Position numbers and translations under genes: made by a program | In this document: positions 17,008 to 24,560 of the stretch, one piece after another | Position numbering within the stretch: the first letter of the stretch is position 1 | Layout of the letters: every line of letters begins with the position of its first letter | Notes under the pieces: model-generated | Databases searched by the model: none | What the model saw: the letters and a program-made list of their open reading frames with translations, nothing else | Told to the model about the DNA's origin: nothing | Assembly: GCA_030065755.1 (NCBI GenBank) | Contig: JASJDA010000044.1 | Coordinates: 1 to 40,579, forward strand | Direction of reading: 5' to 3' | Source: Prochloraceae cyanobacterium | Lineage (GTDB): Bacteria > Cyanobacteriota > Cyanobacteriia > Cyanobacteriales > JASJDA01 | Length of the DNA: 40,579 nt

Positions 17008-17751
17008 ATGTTACAAACTATATTCAAAGAGCGGGTAGATTTATCCCCATTTAACCCAAAAGACAAGCCAAATGCTTTTTTCGGCGCTAGCACGAAATTT
17101 GGAGATCTAAATAATGATGGAGTTTACAGAGACTTCATTAGATACAACAACACTAACATTCAAGCATTTGCCTACGACGGAAATGGAAAAGTACATCTTC
17201 TATGGGAATACTATTCTGCCGTAGAAGGTTCCCAACAGCCAAATAACTACTTCTACCAATTTATCCTCTGGGATATAGATAATGACGGACGCACAGAAGT
17301 AATTGGAGCTTTTCCCACCAAATCTGGTTCTATAGAGTTACGAGTACTCGACGGTGAAACTGGAGCAGTTAAATCCAAGTTTTTCACCAATATCCCCAAC
17401 CCCACTAGGAGCGATCGAGTTAAGGAAACGCAGATATATATTACTGTTGCCAACACGCGCGGACTTGTTCAGCCTCAAGATATTGTTCTGCTTGTAGAAA
17501 TAAATTCTCAAGAGAATTTGTTCGTATTTAATGAGAATCTCGCTCTGCTGTGGGACAAAACAGTAAATACACCCACTCAAGAAAAAATCCACGCTCACTA
17601 CACTTGTAATCACAATATTGAAGGCGACAGTAAAGATGAATTTAGACTTCAACTTCGATTAGAAAGGCAATTGACCGAAAGCCAGCACCTTCAAGAGCGA
17701 TCGCATTACTTACCTAACTTTCGGCAATTGATTTACAAAAATGTCCGATAA
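17008..17751 (+). CDS. FG-GAP/VCBS-like repeat protein, possibly truncated
   Basis: A 247-residue protein with Ca2+-binding-like blade motifs: GDLNNDGVYRDF (about residues 31-42), WDIDNDGRTEVIGAF (about 88-102) and NIEGDSKDEF near 205. These resemble the DxDxDGxxD loops of FG-GAP/VCBS beta-propeller repeats, as in rhamnogalacturonan-lyase-like proteins. There is no signal peptide. After the last acidic motif the sequence changes abruptly to an Arg/Leu/Gln-rich tail (RLQLRLERQLTESQHLQERS), where another strand would be expected, so the gene may have lost its end by frameshift or rearrangement. No clear ribosome site precedes the ATG. It stands alone, about 250 bases from the terminator before it. 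Function is unknown; it could be a decayed fragment. Confidence 0.6.
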   Translation: MLQTIFKERVDLSPFNPKDKPNAFFGASTKFGDLNNDGVYRDFIRYNNTNIQAFAYDGNGKVHLLWEYYSAVEGSQQPNNYFYQFILWDIDNDGRTEVIGAFPTKSGSIELRVLDGETGAVKSKFFTNIPNPTRSDRVKETQIYITVANTRGLVQPQDIVLLVEINSQENLFVFNENLALLWDKTVNTPTQEKIHAHYTCNHNIEGDSKDEFRLQLRLERQLTESQHLQERSHYLPNFRQLIYKNVR

Positions 17752-17919
17752 TAACGCCAATTCGAGCGAACGTCAATTGATATTAGTATTGAGCAAGATT
17801 CTAACAATTTTTGGCAAGAATCAGTGATATTTTTCCTAGTTGTCTTCTTTATACTCAAAAAATATTAAAGATTCTAGTATTTTGAAATCTTTGACGATCG
17901 TGCGTTAGGAAAAAGAAAA

Positions 17920-18163
17920 ATGAATAAAGAGCGGCATAGAGTACTAACAATATTAATGATGCGCTTTAGGCTAAATCCATATAACGCCCCTACCTTTAGC
18001 TAAAGACTGGCTCGAAATTCATCCAGGAACATCTTGGGGGACATTAAAAAAATTACTTTTGAGCGGAGAGGTAATTTTGAAAAATGGCATCTTACATGAC
18101 GTTACGCCAAGAGAAAATATATTACCTAAAACTATCTACTTTGATTTAGGAAAATCTGATTAA
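17920..18163 (+). pseudogene. Small gene apparently broken by a one-base frameshift
   Basis: An ATG at 17920 with AGGA nine bases upstream opens a frame of 27 codons (MNKERHRVLTILMMRFRLN...), which stops at 18001. From just before that stop, the +1 frame reads on without interruption to TAA at 18161 (PLAKDWLEIHPGTSWGTL, then KKLLLSGEVILKNG and IYFDLGKSD). Deleting one C from the run of four C near 17987-17990 would join both into one protein of about 80 residues. No start codon fits the second part alone. It may be a recent pseudogene, a sequencing error or a programmed +1 shift. I do not recognise the family. Confidence 0.45.
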
Positions 18164-18478
18164 TTACTGCAAGCAATAAGTATAAATTACTAAGTTTTAA
18201 ACTAATTCATTGCTCTAACAAATATTAGGTATAAGTGTAATTTTAGTAACTAAATAACTAATTTTTTTGATTATAAGAGCTATTTCACTGTAAAAAGTTC
18301 CGAAATATGCTCTAATTTTTATTGAGTTTTTATTTTAATATGAGACATATATTTAATTCATATATTTAGATTTTATATGAGACAATAAAATAATATAAAT
18401 TATTATTTGTAAATATCATTATTATTTTATTTTTTAATCTAAAATATTCATCTAAGATTGATATTAAAGATACAATGA

Positions 18479-18496
18479 TTAACAACAAGTTGTTAA
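18479..18496. promoter_or_regulatory. Operator-like palindrome upstream of first tandem copy
   Basis: TTAACAAC and GTTGTTAA flank AA, a perfect 8-base-arm palindrome ending about 25 bases before the -10-like CATAAT at 18522. It is absent at the same place before the second copy, so the two genes may be regulated differently. Confidence 0.5.
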
Positions 18497-18521
18497 AGAT
18501 ATTTCTGATTTGTGTCTAGGG

Positions 18522-18527
18522 CATAAT
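18522..18527 (+). promoter_or_regulatory. -10-like element of first tandem small gene
   Basis: CATAATAGTT is conserved before both tandem copies (here and at 18939) while surrounding bases differ, which supports it as a -10 box. The ATG is 38 bases downstream. No good -35 was found. Confidence 0.5.
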
Positions 18528-18559
18528 AGTTGATTTTGTTCCAACAATAGAGAAAAAAC

Positions 18560-18847
18560 ATGAAGAAACAAATCGCTAATTCATTAATTTTGATGTTGGC
18601 TGGCGTTACTTTATCAAGTAGTGCATTTATTTCCCCAGTAAAAGCAGAAACAATCGCCGACGAAACTCAAATTACTAATAGTGAGGAAGCAACAGAAATT
18701 GTTCAAAATAATAACTTAACAGTTAAAGAAGAAAACCTAGAACGCGACTTAATAGAAACCATAGCACCATTTATTTTTATCGGTTTCTTAGGTGCATTTG
18801 CATTAGTACTAGGTATGCAGAAAACTTCTCAGAGTTCAAACAATTAA
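18560..18847 (+). CDS. Small secreted/anchored protein, tandem copy 1
   Basis: Unrecognised 95-residue protein. Residues 1-30 are a signal peptide (MKKQIANS, LILMLAGVTLSSSAF core) with a probable signal-peptidase site VKA|ET. A short acidic linker (about 31-65, Glu/Thr/Asn-rich) leads to one transmembrane helix (about 68-87, IAPFIFIGFLGAFALVLGM) and a short polar tail KTSQSSNN. The mature product would be a small single-pass protein with an acidic outer domain. It is almost identical to the next gene (96 residues), differing mainly in the linker (LTVKEENLERD versus LEVEEQENLEGD). Both have their own promoter-like and ribosome sites, so this is a gene duplication, not one interrupted gene. Confidence 0.8.
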   Translation: MKKQIANSLILMLAGVTLSSSAFISPVKAETIADETQITNSEEATEIVQNNNLTVKEENLERDLIETIAPFIFIGFLGAFALVLGMQKTSQSSNN

Positions 18848-18938
18848 GAAAAACAAAACTTCTTAAAGATATCCTCAATCTACCAATCTTTAAAACATAA
18901 GAATGGTTATTAAAAACCTTTCTTATATATGCCCAGAC

Positions 18939-18944
18939 CATAAT
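18939..18944 (+). promoter_or_regulatory. -10-like element of second tandem small gene
   Basis: CATAATAGTT again, 45 bases before the ATG at 18984; it matches the copy at 18522 in sequence and roughly in distance. Confidence 0.5.
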
Positions 18945-18983
18945 AGTTAATTAATTTTTTTTTTCAAAATAGAGGAAAAAAAC

Positions 18984-19274
18984 ATGAAGAGACAAATTAC
19001 TAATTCATTAATTTTGATGTTGGCTGGCGTTACTTTATCAAGTAGTGCATTTATTTCCCCAGTAAAAGCGGAAACGATCGCCGATGAAACTCAAATTACT
19101 AATAGTGAGGAAGCAACAGAAATTGTTCAAAATAATAACTTAGAAGTTGAAGAACAAGAGAACCTCGAAGGCGATTTAATAGAAACCATGGCCCCATTTA
19201 TTTTTATCGGGTTCTTAGGTATATTTGCATTAGTTCTAGGAATGCAAAAAACTTCTCAGAGTTCAAACAATTAA
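18984..19274 (+). CDS. Small secreted/anchored protein, tandem copy 2
   Basis: The 96-residue paralogue of the preceding gene has the same signal peptide with VKA|ET site, the same acidic linker with one extra residue, the same membrane helix (MAPFIFIGFLGIFALVLGM) and an identical KTSQSSNN tail. Conservation extends into the 3' flank (a CAATCT-CCAATCTTTAA block follows both stops), showing that the whole transcription unit was copied. A GAGGAAA ribosome site precedes the ATG, better than the GAGAAAA before copy 1. Linker changes are mostly acidic for neutral or basic residues, so the outer segment of this copy is more negative. Function is unknown. Confidence 0.8.
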   Translation: MKRQITNSLILMLAGVTLSSSAFISPVKAETIADETQITNSEEATEIVQNNNLEVEEQENLEGDLIETMAPFIFIGFLGIFALVLGMQKTSQSSNN

Positions 19275-19343
19275 ACAAAATAAAACTTGCAAAGGATATC
19301 TTCAATCTGCCAATCTTTAAACAAACAAAAAAACTCGCGCAGT

Positions 19344-19373
19344 CCTTACCTAAAATTTTTAATTGAGGTAGGG
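19344..19373 (+). other. Stem-loop downstream of the tandem pair
   Basis: CCTTACCT pairs with AGGTAGGG (8 bp, one T-G) around an A/T-rich loop, 38 bases before a strong terminator hairpin. The two hairpins may be the 3' end of the mRNA or a small RNA. Confidence 0.4.
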
Positions 19374-19410
19374 TGCGTTCAAACTTAAGAATGTTCTACT
19401 TTAAACTAAG

Positions 19411-19439
19411 CCCCCGTCTAGCAGATGGGGGATTTTTTT
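19411..19439 (+). terminator. Strong intrinsic terminator
   Basis: CCCCCGTCT pairs with AGATGGGGG (one G-T wobble) around a three-base loop and is followed by seven T residues. It closes the tandem small-gene region, about 135 bases after the second stop. Confidence 0.93.
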
Positions 19440-19482
19440 CGCTAAGCACGATCGATAATTCCAAATAACAATACCCTTACAG

Positions 19483-19576
19483 AAAGCGGATCGTAAGGAC
19501 GTACCAAGCAGTGGCAGTGTTGATTTAATTCCAGCAAGATGACAAAATAAAGCGGAGCGTAAGAAACCACCAAGCA
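19483..19576 (+). repeat. Imperfect 28-base direct repeat before the zinc-ribbon gene
   Basis: AAAGCGGATCGTAAG... at 19483-19510 and AAAGCGGAGCGTAAG... at 19549-19576 match at 23 of 28 bases, 66 bases apart. Both end in ACCAAGCA, the second one base before the ATG at 19578. They could be paired regulator sites or leader RNA elements. Confidence 0.5.
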
Positions 19577-19577
19577 A

Positions 19578-19781
19578 ATGTCACAACCAAAGCCCTCTTT
19601 AGACCCATTTCAACTTAAAGAGTGGCAGTTAAAAATTAAAACTGCCAATCGAAATAACATTTTTTGTCACTGTCATCATTGCGGATATGAGTGGATTGAC
19701 TCTTCTTTTGAAGCATCTTGTCCCAATTGTGACAGTACTAAGGTGGAACGTATTTCCTGCTGGCAATTTCCAGATGACTAG
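19578..19781 (+). CDS. Small zinc-ribbon protein
   Basis: A 67-residue protein with a clear zinc-ribbon pattern: CHCHHCGYEW (Cys30, Cys32, Cys35) and CPNC (Cys48, Cys51), plus Cys61 near the end. The C-x2-C ... C-x2-C pair is spaced as in rubredoxin-like or rubrerythrin-type ribbons; the aromatic GYEW after the second Cys is typical. No other domain is present, so it may be an adaptor that binds nucleic acid or protein. It is the first gene of a likely operon: 48 bases later comes a 35-residue membrane protein, then the nicotinamidase-like gene. The upstream direct repeat covers its ribosome-binding region. Confidence 0.78.
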   Translation: MSQPKPSLDPFQLKEWQLKIKTANRNNIFCHCHHCGYEWIDSSFEASCPNCDSTKVERISCWQFPDD

Positions 19782-19829
19782 ATGTCCTTAGATATAATTT
19801 GTAATCTAAAATTAGAAAAAAAACTACAA

Positions 19830-19937
19830 ATGGAAAACGATTTGATTCCTTTTTTAGCTGGTATTGTCATTTTAGTTGTGTACTTAGTATTCTCAGCTTG
19901 GACTGAAATGGGAACAAAAAATCCTTGGAAAAAATGA
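19830..19937 (+). CDS. 35-residue single-pass membrane protein
   Basis: A short frame beginning MENDLIPFLAGIVILVVYLV, with one obvious membrane helix (about residues 5-24), followed by FSAWTEMGTKNPWKK and stop. The short acidic N-terminus and basic C-terminus suggest N-out, C-in. Its last four bases (ATGA) contain the ATG of the next gene at 19934, the classic layout of translational coupling. The preceding zinc-ribbon gene ends 48 bases upstream. It might anchor the nicotinamidase-like enzyme or the vWA protein to a membrane, but this is inference. I do not recognise it among known small photosystem, cytochrome b6f or NDH subunits. Confidence 0.65.
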   Translation: MENDLIPFLAGIVILVVYLVFSAWTEMGTKNPWKK

Positions 19938-20971
19938 CTCCAGTAAAACAACTTACAATTCCTGAATTTTTTGACCCCAAAAAAGTAAGTCTTGTTTGGC
20001 GAGTACCTTACCAAAAAAGAGCAGTAGAAGCAAAAGCTTGGGCAAAAAAACACCAAATACAACCTGCCGATCGAGATAAAATTCGCACTTCTTTGTTATT
20101 AATTGACGTACAAAATACTTTTTGCCTTCCTGAATTTGAACTATTTGTAGGGGGGGAATCTGGAACTGGTGCCGTAGATGACAATGTGAGATTGTGCCAG
20201 TTTATTTATCGCAATTTAGCAGTAATTACAGAAATTTGCGCCACAATGGATACTCATAAAGGGATGCAAATTTTTCATCCATTATTTTGGATTAATGAGG
20301 CTGGAGAAAACCCCGAACCCCATACTATTATTAGTTTAAATGAGGTTCGAGAAGGAGTATGGAAAGTAAATCCCGCAGTTGTTAGTAATCTGGAAGATAG
20401 GGATTATTTAGCGCTACAAAATTACGCTTTGCATTATGTAAAAAAACTTACTGAAGATAGTAAGTATCCTTTGACTATTTGGCCCTATCATTCTATGTTA
20501 GGAGGTATCGGTCACGCTTTAGTTTCCGCAGTAGAAGAAGCAGTATTTTTTCACAATATCGCTAGAAATTCTCAAACTAACTTTGAGATTAAAGGAGATA
20601 ATCCTTTAACCGAGAATTATTCAGTGCTGCGATCGGAAGTTTTAGAAGGTGTAGATGGGGAAGCAATTGGCGAGAAAAATACTCGTTTGTTGGATAAGTT
20701 ATTGAGTTTTGATGCAATAATTATAGCTGGTCAAGCGAAGAGTCATTGCGTTGCTTGGACAATTGATGACTTATTAACGGAAATTTTGGCACGAGATCCA
20801 AAATTGGCACAGAAGGTTTATTTATTAGAAGATTGTACTTCCCCTGTAGTCGTACCTGGAGCGATCGACTTTAGCGAGATCGCCAATGCAGCATTTAAAA
20901 GATTTGCAGATGCAGGGATGCATATAGTCAAGTCACGAGACGCGATCGCTAGTTGGTTGAATTACAAATAG
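19934..20971 (+). CDS. Nicotinamidase-like isochorismatase-fold cysteine hydrolase
   Basis: Isochorismatase superfamily, 345 residues from the ATG at 19934 (a TTG three codons earlier is less likely). Nicotinamidase features are visible: catalytic Asp in LLLIDVQNTF (about D58), metal ligands in MDTHKGMQIFHP (Asp106, His108 and a second His), the TIWPYHSMLGGIG segment matching the family's WPxHC-GT motif, and nucleophilic Cys272 in AKSHCVAWT. Nicotinamidases hydrolyse nicotinamide to nicotinate and ammonia in NAD salvage. This protein is well over 100 residues longer than typical PncA, with an N-terminal extension and a long insertion before the WPYH motif, so the substrate may be a larger pyridine or another amide. 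It overlaps the small membrane protein by four bases. Confidence 0.82.
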   Translation: MTPVKQLTIPEFFDPKKVSLVWRVPYQKRAVEAKAWAKKHQIQPADRDKIRTSLLLIDVQNTFCLPEFELFVGGESGTGAVDDNVRLCQFIYRNLAVITEICATMDTHKGMQIFHPLFWINEAGENPEPHTIISLNEVREGVWKVNPAVVSNLEDRDYLALQNYALHYVKKLTEDSKYPLTIWPYHSMLGGIGHALVSAVEEAVFFHNIARNSQTNFEIKGDNPLTENYSVLRSEVLEGVDGEAIGEKNTRLLDKLLSFDAIIIAGQAKSHCVAWTIDDLLTEILARDPKLAQKVYLLEDCTSPVVVPGAIDFSEIANAAFKRFADAGMHIVKSRDAIASWLNYK

Positions 20972-21107
20972 ATACTCCCGTGCTATATTGAAATAGCTAA
21001 TAAGCGGGACTCAGGTACGACTTCCGAATTTAGTCTGCTAACTAAAAAGCTCGTTTTCGTGCCACTATTCCCCTTATTAGCCTTTAGGGTAGAAAGCAAA
21101 CAGTAAG

Positions 21108-22565
21108 ATGAAAACCGATCGCAACATAAATAACTCGTCGATGCGAGAAGAAGAAATTGCTCGCGAAGACTTAGTTATGTTTATTAATGCTTGTTTTGCT
21201 TGCACGGGACAAAAAGAATTTTATAGCGATGCTGGCAACCAAAGAGTATCGATCGATTTTCTGCACGAATATATTTTAGGTAATTACCGTCTTGTATACG
21301 CACGCAGTTTAGCAGTAGGTATCAATCATTTTAATCAAGCACAAATTATCCTTAAATTATTAGCTACAGGAAAAAATATTCTATCGGAAAATAAAGAAGA
21401 AGAAGGTGCTTTAATAGCTGCTGCAATAGAACAGTTACCCCCACAACGAGCCTGGAAACTACTCGAACAACTCAAAAAACGCCGCATTAACAATCGTCGC
21501 AGTAGGGCGATCGCTCGCGAATATATCAATAAACGCAAAAATATCAATTTTCAAGCTGTTAAATATCGTTCTAAAGTTAGAACAATTGCCACCCATTGCC
21601 ACCTAAAATTAAACGGCGAATTAGGAGATTTTCTTTTTTCTGGCTGGGACAAAAAAGTATATGAAACAGAAATATTTGAAAAGTTTCGCCAGGCTCATTA
21701 CAGTGTCGAAGCCCTTTATAAACTGCCTTATACGGTAGCAGAAGGCTTAGCAACTAAACACAAAATACCTCGTCAAATATTTTTATCTCGCATCGAATCC
21801 CAAATGAGTTTGGCGGAAAAATTGCGCTTGCAAAAAACAGCAGAGCGAACTGATAAAGTAGAAATTGCTTTAAACTGGGAACGCTTGCCATTAACTAAGT
21901 TAGCTCTTTATATTCTTTCTTTACCCGTCAAAAAGCGATATGAAAATTGGCATATTTTTCAGGAAGCATTATTAAAATCGGCAAGAAATATTGTATTAAA
22001 ATCGCCTTTGAAGTTAGGAAAAGTAGCGGCGGTTTTAGATTGCAGTTATTCTAGTTCTGGTTCTTCAGAAAAACGCCGTCGTCCTTTAGGAGTTGCTTTA
22101 GCAGCCCATTATTTACTTAAAATAGCTGCTATTGAATATAAATCTTTTTGGACTGGAAAAATAGAAGAACCTTTATTAGTAACAGCTAGAGGACAAACAG
22201 ATTTAGCAACTCCTCTTTTAAATGCACTGTTATGGGAACCAGATTTAATAGTTATTATTTCCGATGCTTGGGATAACGATCCTCCTGGGGGTGCAGCTGA
22301 AGTTTTGCGAGTTTATCGGACAAAATTAGACCCGACGAACAAGATTTCGATCGTGCATTGCAATCCAGTTTTCGATACCGATAATTACACTCTACGCAGC
22401 ATCAGTCCTATTGTTCCTACTGTGGGTTTGCGGGATGCTGAAGATTTACCCACAATGCTTACTTTTGCTCGTTTTGCTGAAGGTTCGGCAAATCTTAAGG
22501 AGTTAGAAGATTATTTGGCTAGTCGAGTAGAAACAATGTTATCTAAGTACCGCAAAAAAACTTGA
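21108..22565 (+). CDS. vWA-domain protein with TROVE-like helical N-terminus
   Basis: A 485-residue protein. Residues about 15-300 are all-helical and rich in Lys, Arg and Leu, resembling the HEAT-like ring of TROVE/Ro60 RNA-binding proteins. Residues about 303-440 form a von Willebrand A domain with an intact metal-ion-dependent adhesion site: DCSYS (D311, S313, S315), the Thr of GQTDLATPL (T364) and Asp386 in IIISDAWDND. This helical-ring plus vWA arrangement is that of Ro60, which binds Y-like or misfolded RNAs; I judge the TROVE part by layout only, since sequence similarity is not strong. The gene lies 136 bases after the nicotinamidase-like gene on the same strand. An intact MIDAS means metal-dependent partner binding is likely. 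Confidence 0.7.
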   Translation: MKTDRNINNSSMREEEIAREDLVMFINACFACTGQKEFYSDAGNQRVSIDFLHEYILGNYRLVYARSLAVGINHFNQAQIILKLLATGKNILSENKEEEGALIAAAIEQLPPQRAWKLLEQLKKRRINNRRSRAIAREYINKRKNINFQAVKYRSKVRTIATHCHLKLNGELGDFLFSGWDKKVYETEIFEKFRQAHYSVEALYKLPYTVAEGLATKHKIPRQIFLSRIESQMSLAEKLRLQKTAERTDKVEIALNWERLPLTKLALYILSLPVKKRYENWHIFQEALLKSARNIVLKSPLKLGKVAAVLDCSYSSSGSSEKRRRPLGVALAAHYLLKIAAIEYKSFWTGKIEEPLLVTARGQTDLATPLLNALLWEPDLIVIISDAWDNDPPGGAAEVLRVYRTKLDPTNKISIVHCNPVFDTDNYTLRSISPIVPTVGLRDAEDLPTMLTFARFAEGSANLKELEDYLASRVETMLSKYRKKT

Positions 22566-22609
22566 AGCGATCGCGATCGAAATTCGAGTTAGTTTTATTC
22601 ACAAACAGG

Positions 22610-22639
22610 TTGACTAGTTGCTACAGCTCGATCGATAAT
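22610..22639 (+). promoter_or_regulatory. Possible promoter of the monooxygenase operon
   Basis: TTGACT and GATAAT are spaced by 18 bases in the 99-base gap before the monooxygenase gene. A HIP1-like CGATCGAT overlaps the -10 region. Moderate match only. Confidence 0.4.
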
Positions 22640-22664
22640 CTAAGTAAATTTAGAAGCTTTTAAA

Positions 22665-24083
22665 ATGAACATTTACGATGTTGTTATAGTAGGTGCTGGT
22701 CCTGTAGGTTTGGCTACTGCGATCGGATTGTACAAACGGGGTATTACAAATATTTTGGTTGTCGATCGGACTCGTGCTTTTCGTCGAGTCGGTCAAGGTC
22801 TGGATCTTTTACCAAATGGATTAAAAGCTCTCAAATATATAGATTTTGATAGTTACGAAGCAGTAAAACAATTTGGTATCTCCCAACCTAATGGTAACTC
22901 CAAAAAACGGGAATGGGCGGTCAGAAACTTAAAAGGCGAAGAATTTCGATCGAGTTCTTTACAATACGATGATTGGTTTAAAATTTATGGAGAAGGTAAA
23001 AAAACAATTAGCTGGTACGATCTGCAAACCACTTTGAGAAATCAATTACCATCGGATTTAGTTGTAGCTAACCGCCGTTGTGTTAATCTTGTCGAAGAGT
23101 CAGATTACGTTAGAATCGATTGTCTTTGTAATGCAAAAATAGAAGCTAATCCCTACGCATATTGGCACGAAAATAATACAGAAGATGAGGATAAAGATAT
23201 AGAAGTAATAACACAATCTATAGGAGCTAAATTAGTTGTTGCTGCTGATGGAATAAATTCTACAATACGCCAAATTCTTTACAAAGAAGATAATTGTTCG
23301 GCTTTTGCTCAACCAGAATACTCTGGATACGTAGCAATATCTGGTAGCGCAACAGAAATATCAGAAGACATTGCAGAAGATGTAGAAACAACATTTCTGC
23401 AAGGAAATCCAATTGTAACTATTTTCAATAATGAAATAGATCGAGATTCCGATGCGCAAGATCGCCCCAGAATAATGATGTTTAGTCGCGATCTGACTTT
23501 TAATTATCTAATTCATCTTCCCTTACCAAAGCAACAGTTAAACGAAAATTCAGGACAAGCTTTAATCAACCTGACTGTGGAACAATTAGAAAAAGCAGAT
23601 TTTCCTGTAAGCATTCAACAATTAGTAAGTAAATCTAATGCTGATTCTATGGCTAAACGCCTTTACTATCTTCATCGCGCTACTATTTCCGACTCTATTT
23701 CTTTTCCTAGTACTGCCGAAATTAATAATAACAATAACACAGAACAGAAGGAGCCAATTTGGAATAAAGGGAGAGTAGTTTTAGTTGGCGATGCTGCTCA
23801 CGGAATGCCCCCTTTTGCCGCTCAAGGTGCCAATCAAGGATTGGAAGATGCCGCAACTATATCAACTTTAATTGCTAATTTAGCTGCTAATAATAATTGG
23901 GATAATACCGAAGCTATTAGTGAATCTTTCTTAAAATACGAAAAACTGCGTCGTCCAATGATGGTAAAAATTCAAGAAGCAACATTAAAGCCTTTTGCTT
24001 TTTTATCGGGGGAAGAAAGGGAAAAATACAATCGAGAAGTCTATAGTCGTAATTTAGAGAAAATCATTTCCTCTTTAGTTTAA
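22665..24083 (+). CDS. FAD-dependent aromatic-type monooxygenase
   Basis: Group A flavoprotein hydroxylase of 472 residues. FAD motifs: the Rossmann GAGPVGLA (residues 10-17) with the ribose-binding Asp of VVDR, the DG motif in VVAADGINSTIRQ (near 200), and GDAAHGMPPFAAQGANQG near 375 with the following EDA. These enzymes hydroxylate or epoxidise aromatic or isoprenoid substrates using NAD(P)H and O2; examples are salicylate and 6-hydroxynicotinate hydroxylases. The closing part is divergent and an acidic insertion precedes the DG motif. It is followed ten bases later by a GNAT gene and then an ARPP-2-like gene, so all three are one operon. The nicotinamidase upstream makes a pyridine substrate thinkable, but nothing in the sequence decides it. 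Confidence 0.88.
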   Translation: MNIYDVVIVGAGPVGLATAIGLYKRGITNILVVDRTRAFRRVGQGLDLLPNGLKALKYIDFDSYEAVKQFGISQPNGNSKKREWAVRNLKGEEFRSSSLQYDDWFKIYGEGKKTISWYDLQTTLRNQLPSDLVVANRRCVNLVEESDYVRIDCLCNAKIEANPYAYWHENNTEDEDKDIEVITQSIGAKLVVAADGINSTIRQILYKEDNCSAFAQPEYSGYVAISGSATEISEDIAEDVETTFLQGNPIVTIFNNEIDRDSDAQDRPRIMMFSRDLTFNYLIHLPLPKQQLNENSGQALINLTVEQLEKADFPVSIQQLVSKSNADSMAKRLYYLHRATISDSISFPSTAEINNNNNTEQKEPIWNKGRVVLVGDAAHGMPPFAAQGANQGLEDAATISTLIANLAANNNWDNTEAISESFLKYEKLRRPMMVKIQEATLKPFAFLSGEEREKYNREVYSRNLEKIISSLV

Positions 24084-24093
24084 TTTGTAAATA

Positions 24094-24552
24094 ATGGATT
24101 GCAAAATACGCAAAGCTCGTCAATATGAGGCAGAAATCTTAAGTAATTTAGCACTTCGATCTAAGGCATATTGGGGTTATTCTGAGGATTTTATGGAGGC
24201 TTGCGTTAGGGAACTTACTTATTCCCCCGATCGCATCCAAAATAACCATTTTTTTGTAGCTGAAACCAATGATTCAATTGTTGGTTTCTATGCACTCGAT
24301 CGACTTTCATCTACCGAAATTGAATTAGATGCTTTATTTGTAGATCCAGCTAGCATTGGTAAAGGTTATGGTCGTTGTTTAATCGAACACGCTAAGATTA
24401 CAGCAACGAACTTGGGAGCCTCGATTTTAGTCATTCAAGCAGATCCAAACGCAAAGAATTTTTATCTTGCAGCAGGGGGAATACTTACAGGGGAAAAAGA
24501 ATCAGCAAGTATTTCCGATCGTTATCTGCCAACATTCATCCTCCACCTTTAA
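24094..24552 (+). CDS. GNAT-family N-acetyltransferase
   Basis: A 152-residue single-domain GNAT. It begins CKIRKARQYEAEILSNLALR (strand beta1 and helices alpha1/alpha2), has the central strand ELDALFVDPASIGKGYGRCL with the acetyl-CoA pyrophosphate-binding loop (IGKGYG), and ends with the usual FYLAAGGILTGEKES motif-B region. Family members acetylate amines of small molecules or proteins; the acceptor is not predictable. It sits ten bases after the monooxygenase and eight bases before the ARPP-2-like gene, a clear operon position. Confidence 0.87.
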   Translation: MDCKIRKARQYEAEILSNLALRSKAYWGYSEDFMEACVRELTYSPDRIQNNHFFVAETNDSIVGFYALDRLSSTEIELDALFVDPASIGKGYGRCLIEHAKITATNLGASILVIQADPNAKNFYLAAGGILTGEKESASISDRYLPTFILHL

Positions 24553-24560
24553 ATATATAG

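Larger units (their letters stand above)
18164..18559 (+). other. A/T-rich intergenic region upstream of the tandem small genes
   Basis: No gene was recognised. ATATGAGACA occurs twice (18338-18347 and 18375-18384) in extremely A/T-rich DNA. The right part holds a palindrome (18479-18496) and the promoter of the first small secreted gene. Confidence 0.4.
18522..19310 (+). repeat. Tandem duplication of a whole small-gene unit
   Basis: Two direct copies, roughly 18522-18890 and 18939-19310, each hold a -10-like element, ribosome site, coding region and a related 3' flank. Coding identity is very high, intergenic identity lower. Confidence 0.85.

Noticed and set aside
20990-21030. Third copy of the 19483/19549 repeat before the vWA gene
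   Set aside because: Only AAGCGG and a few scattered bases match; not above chance.
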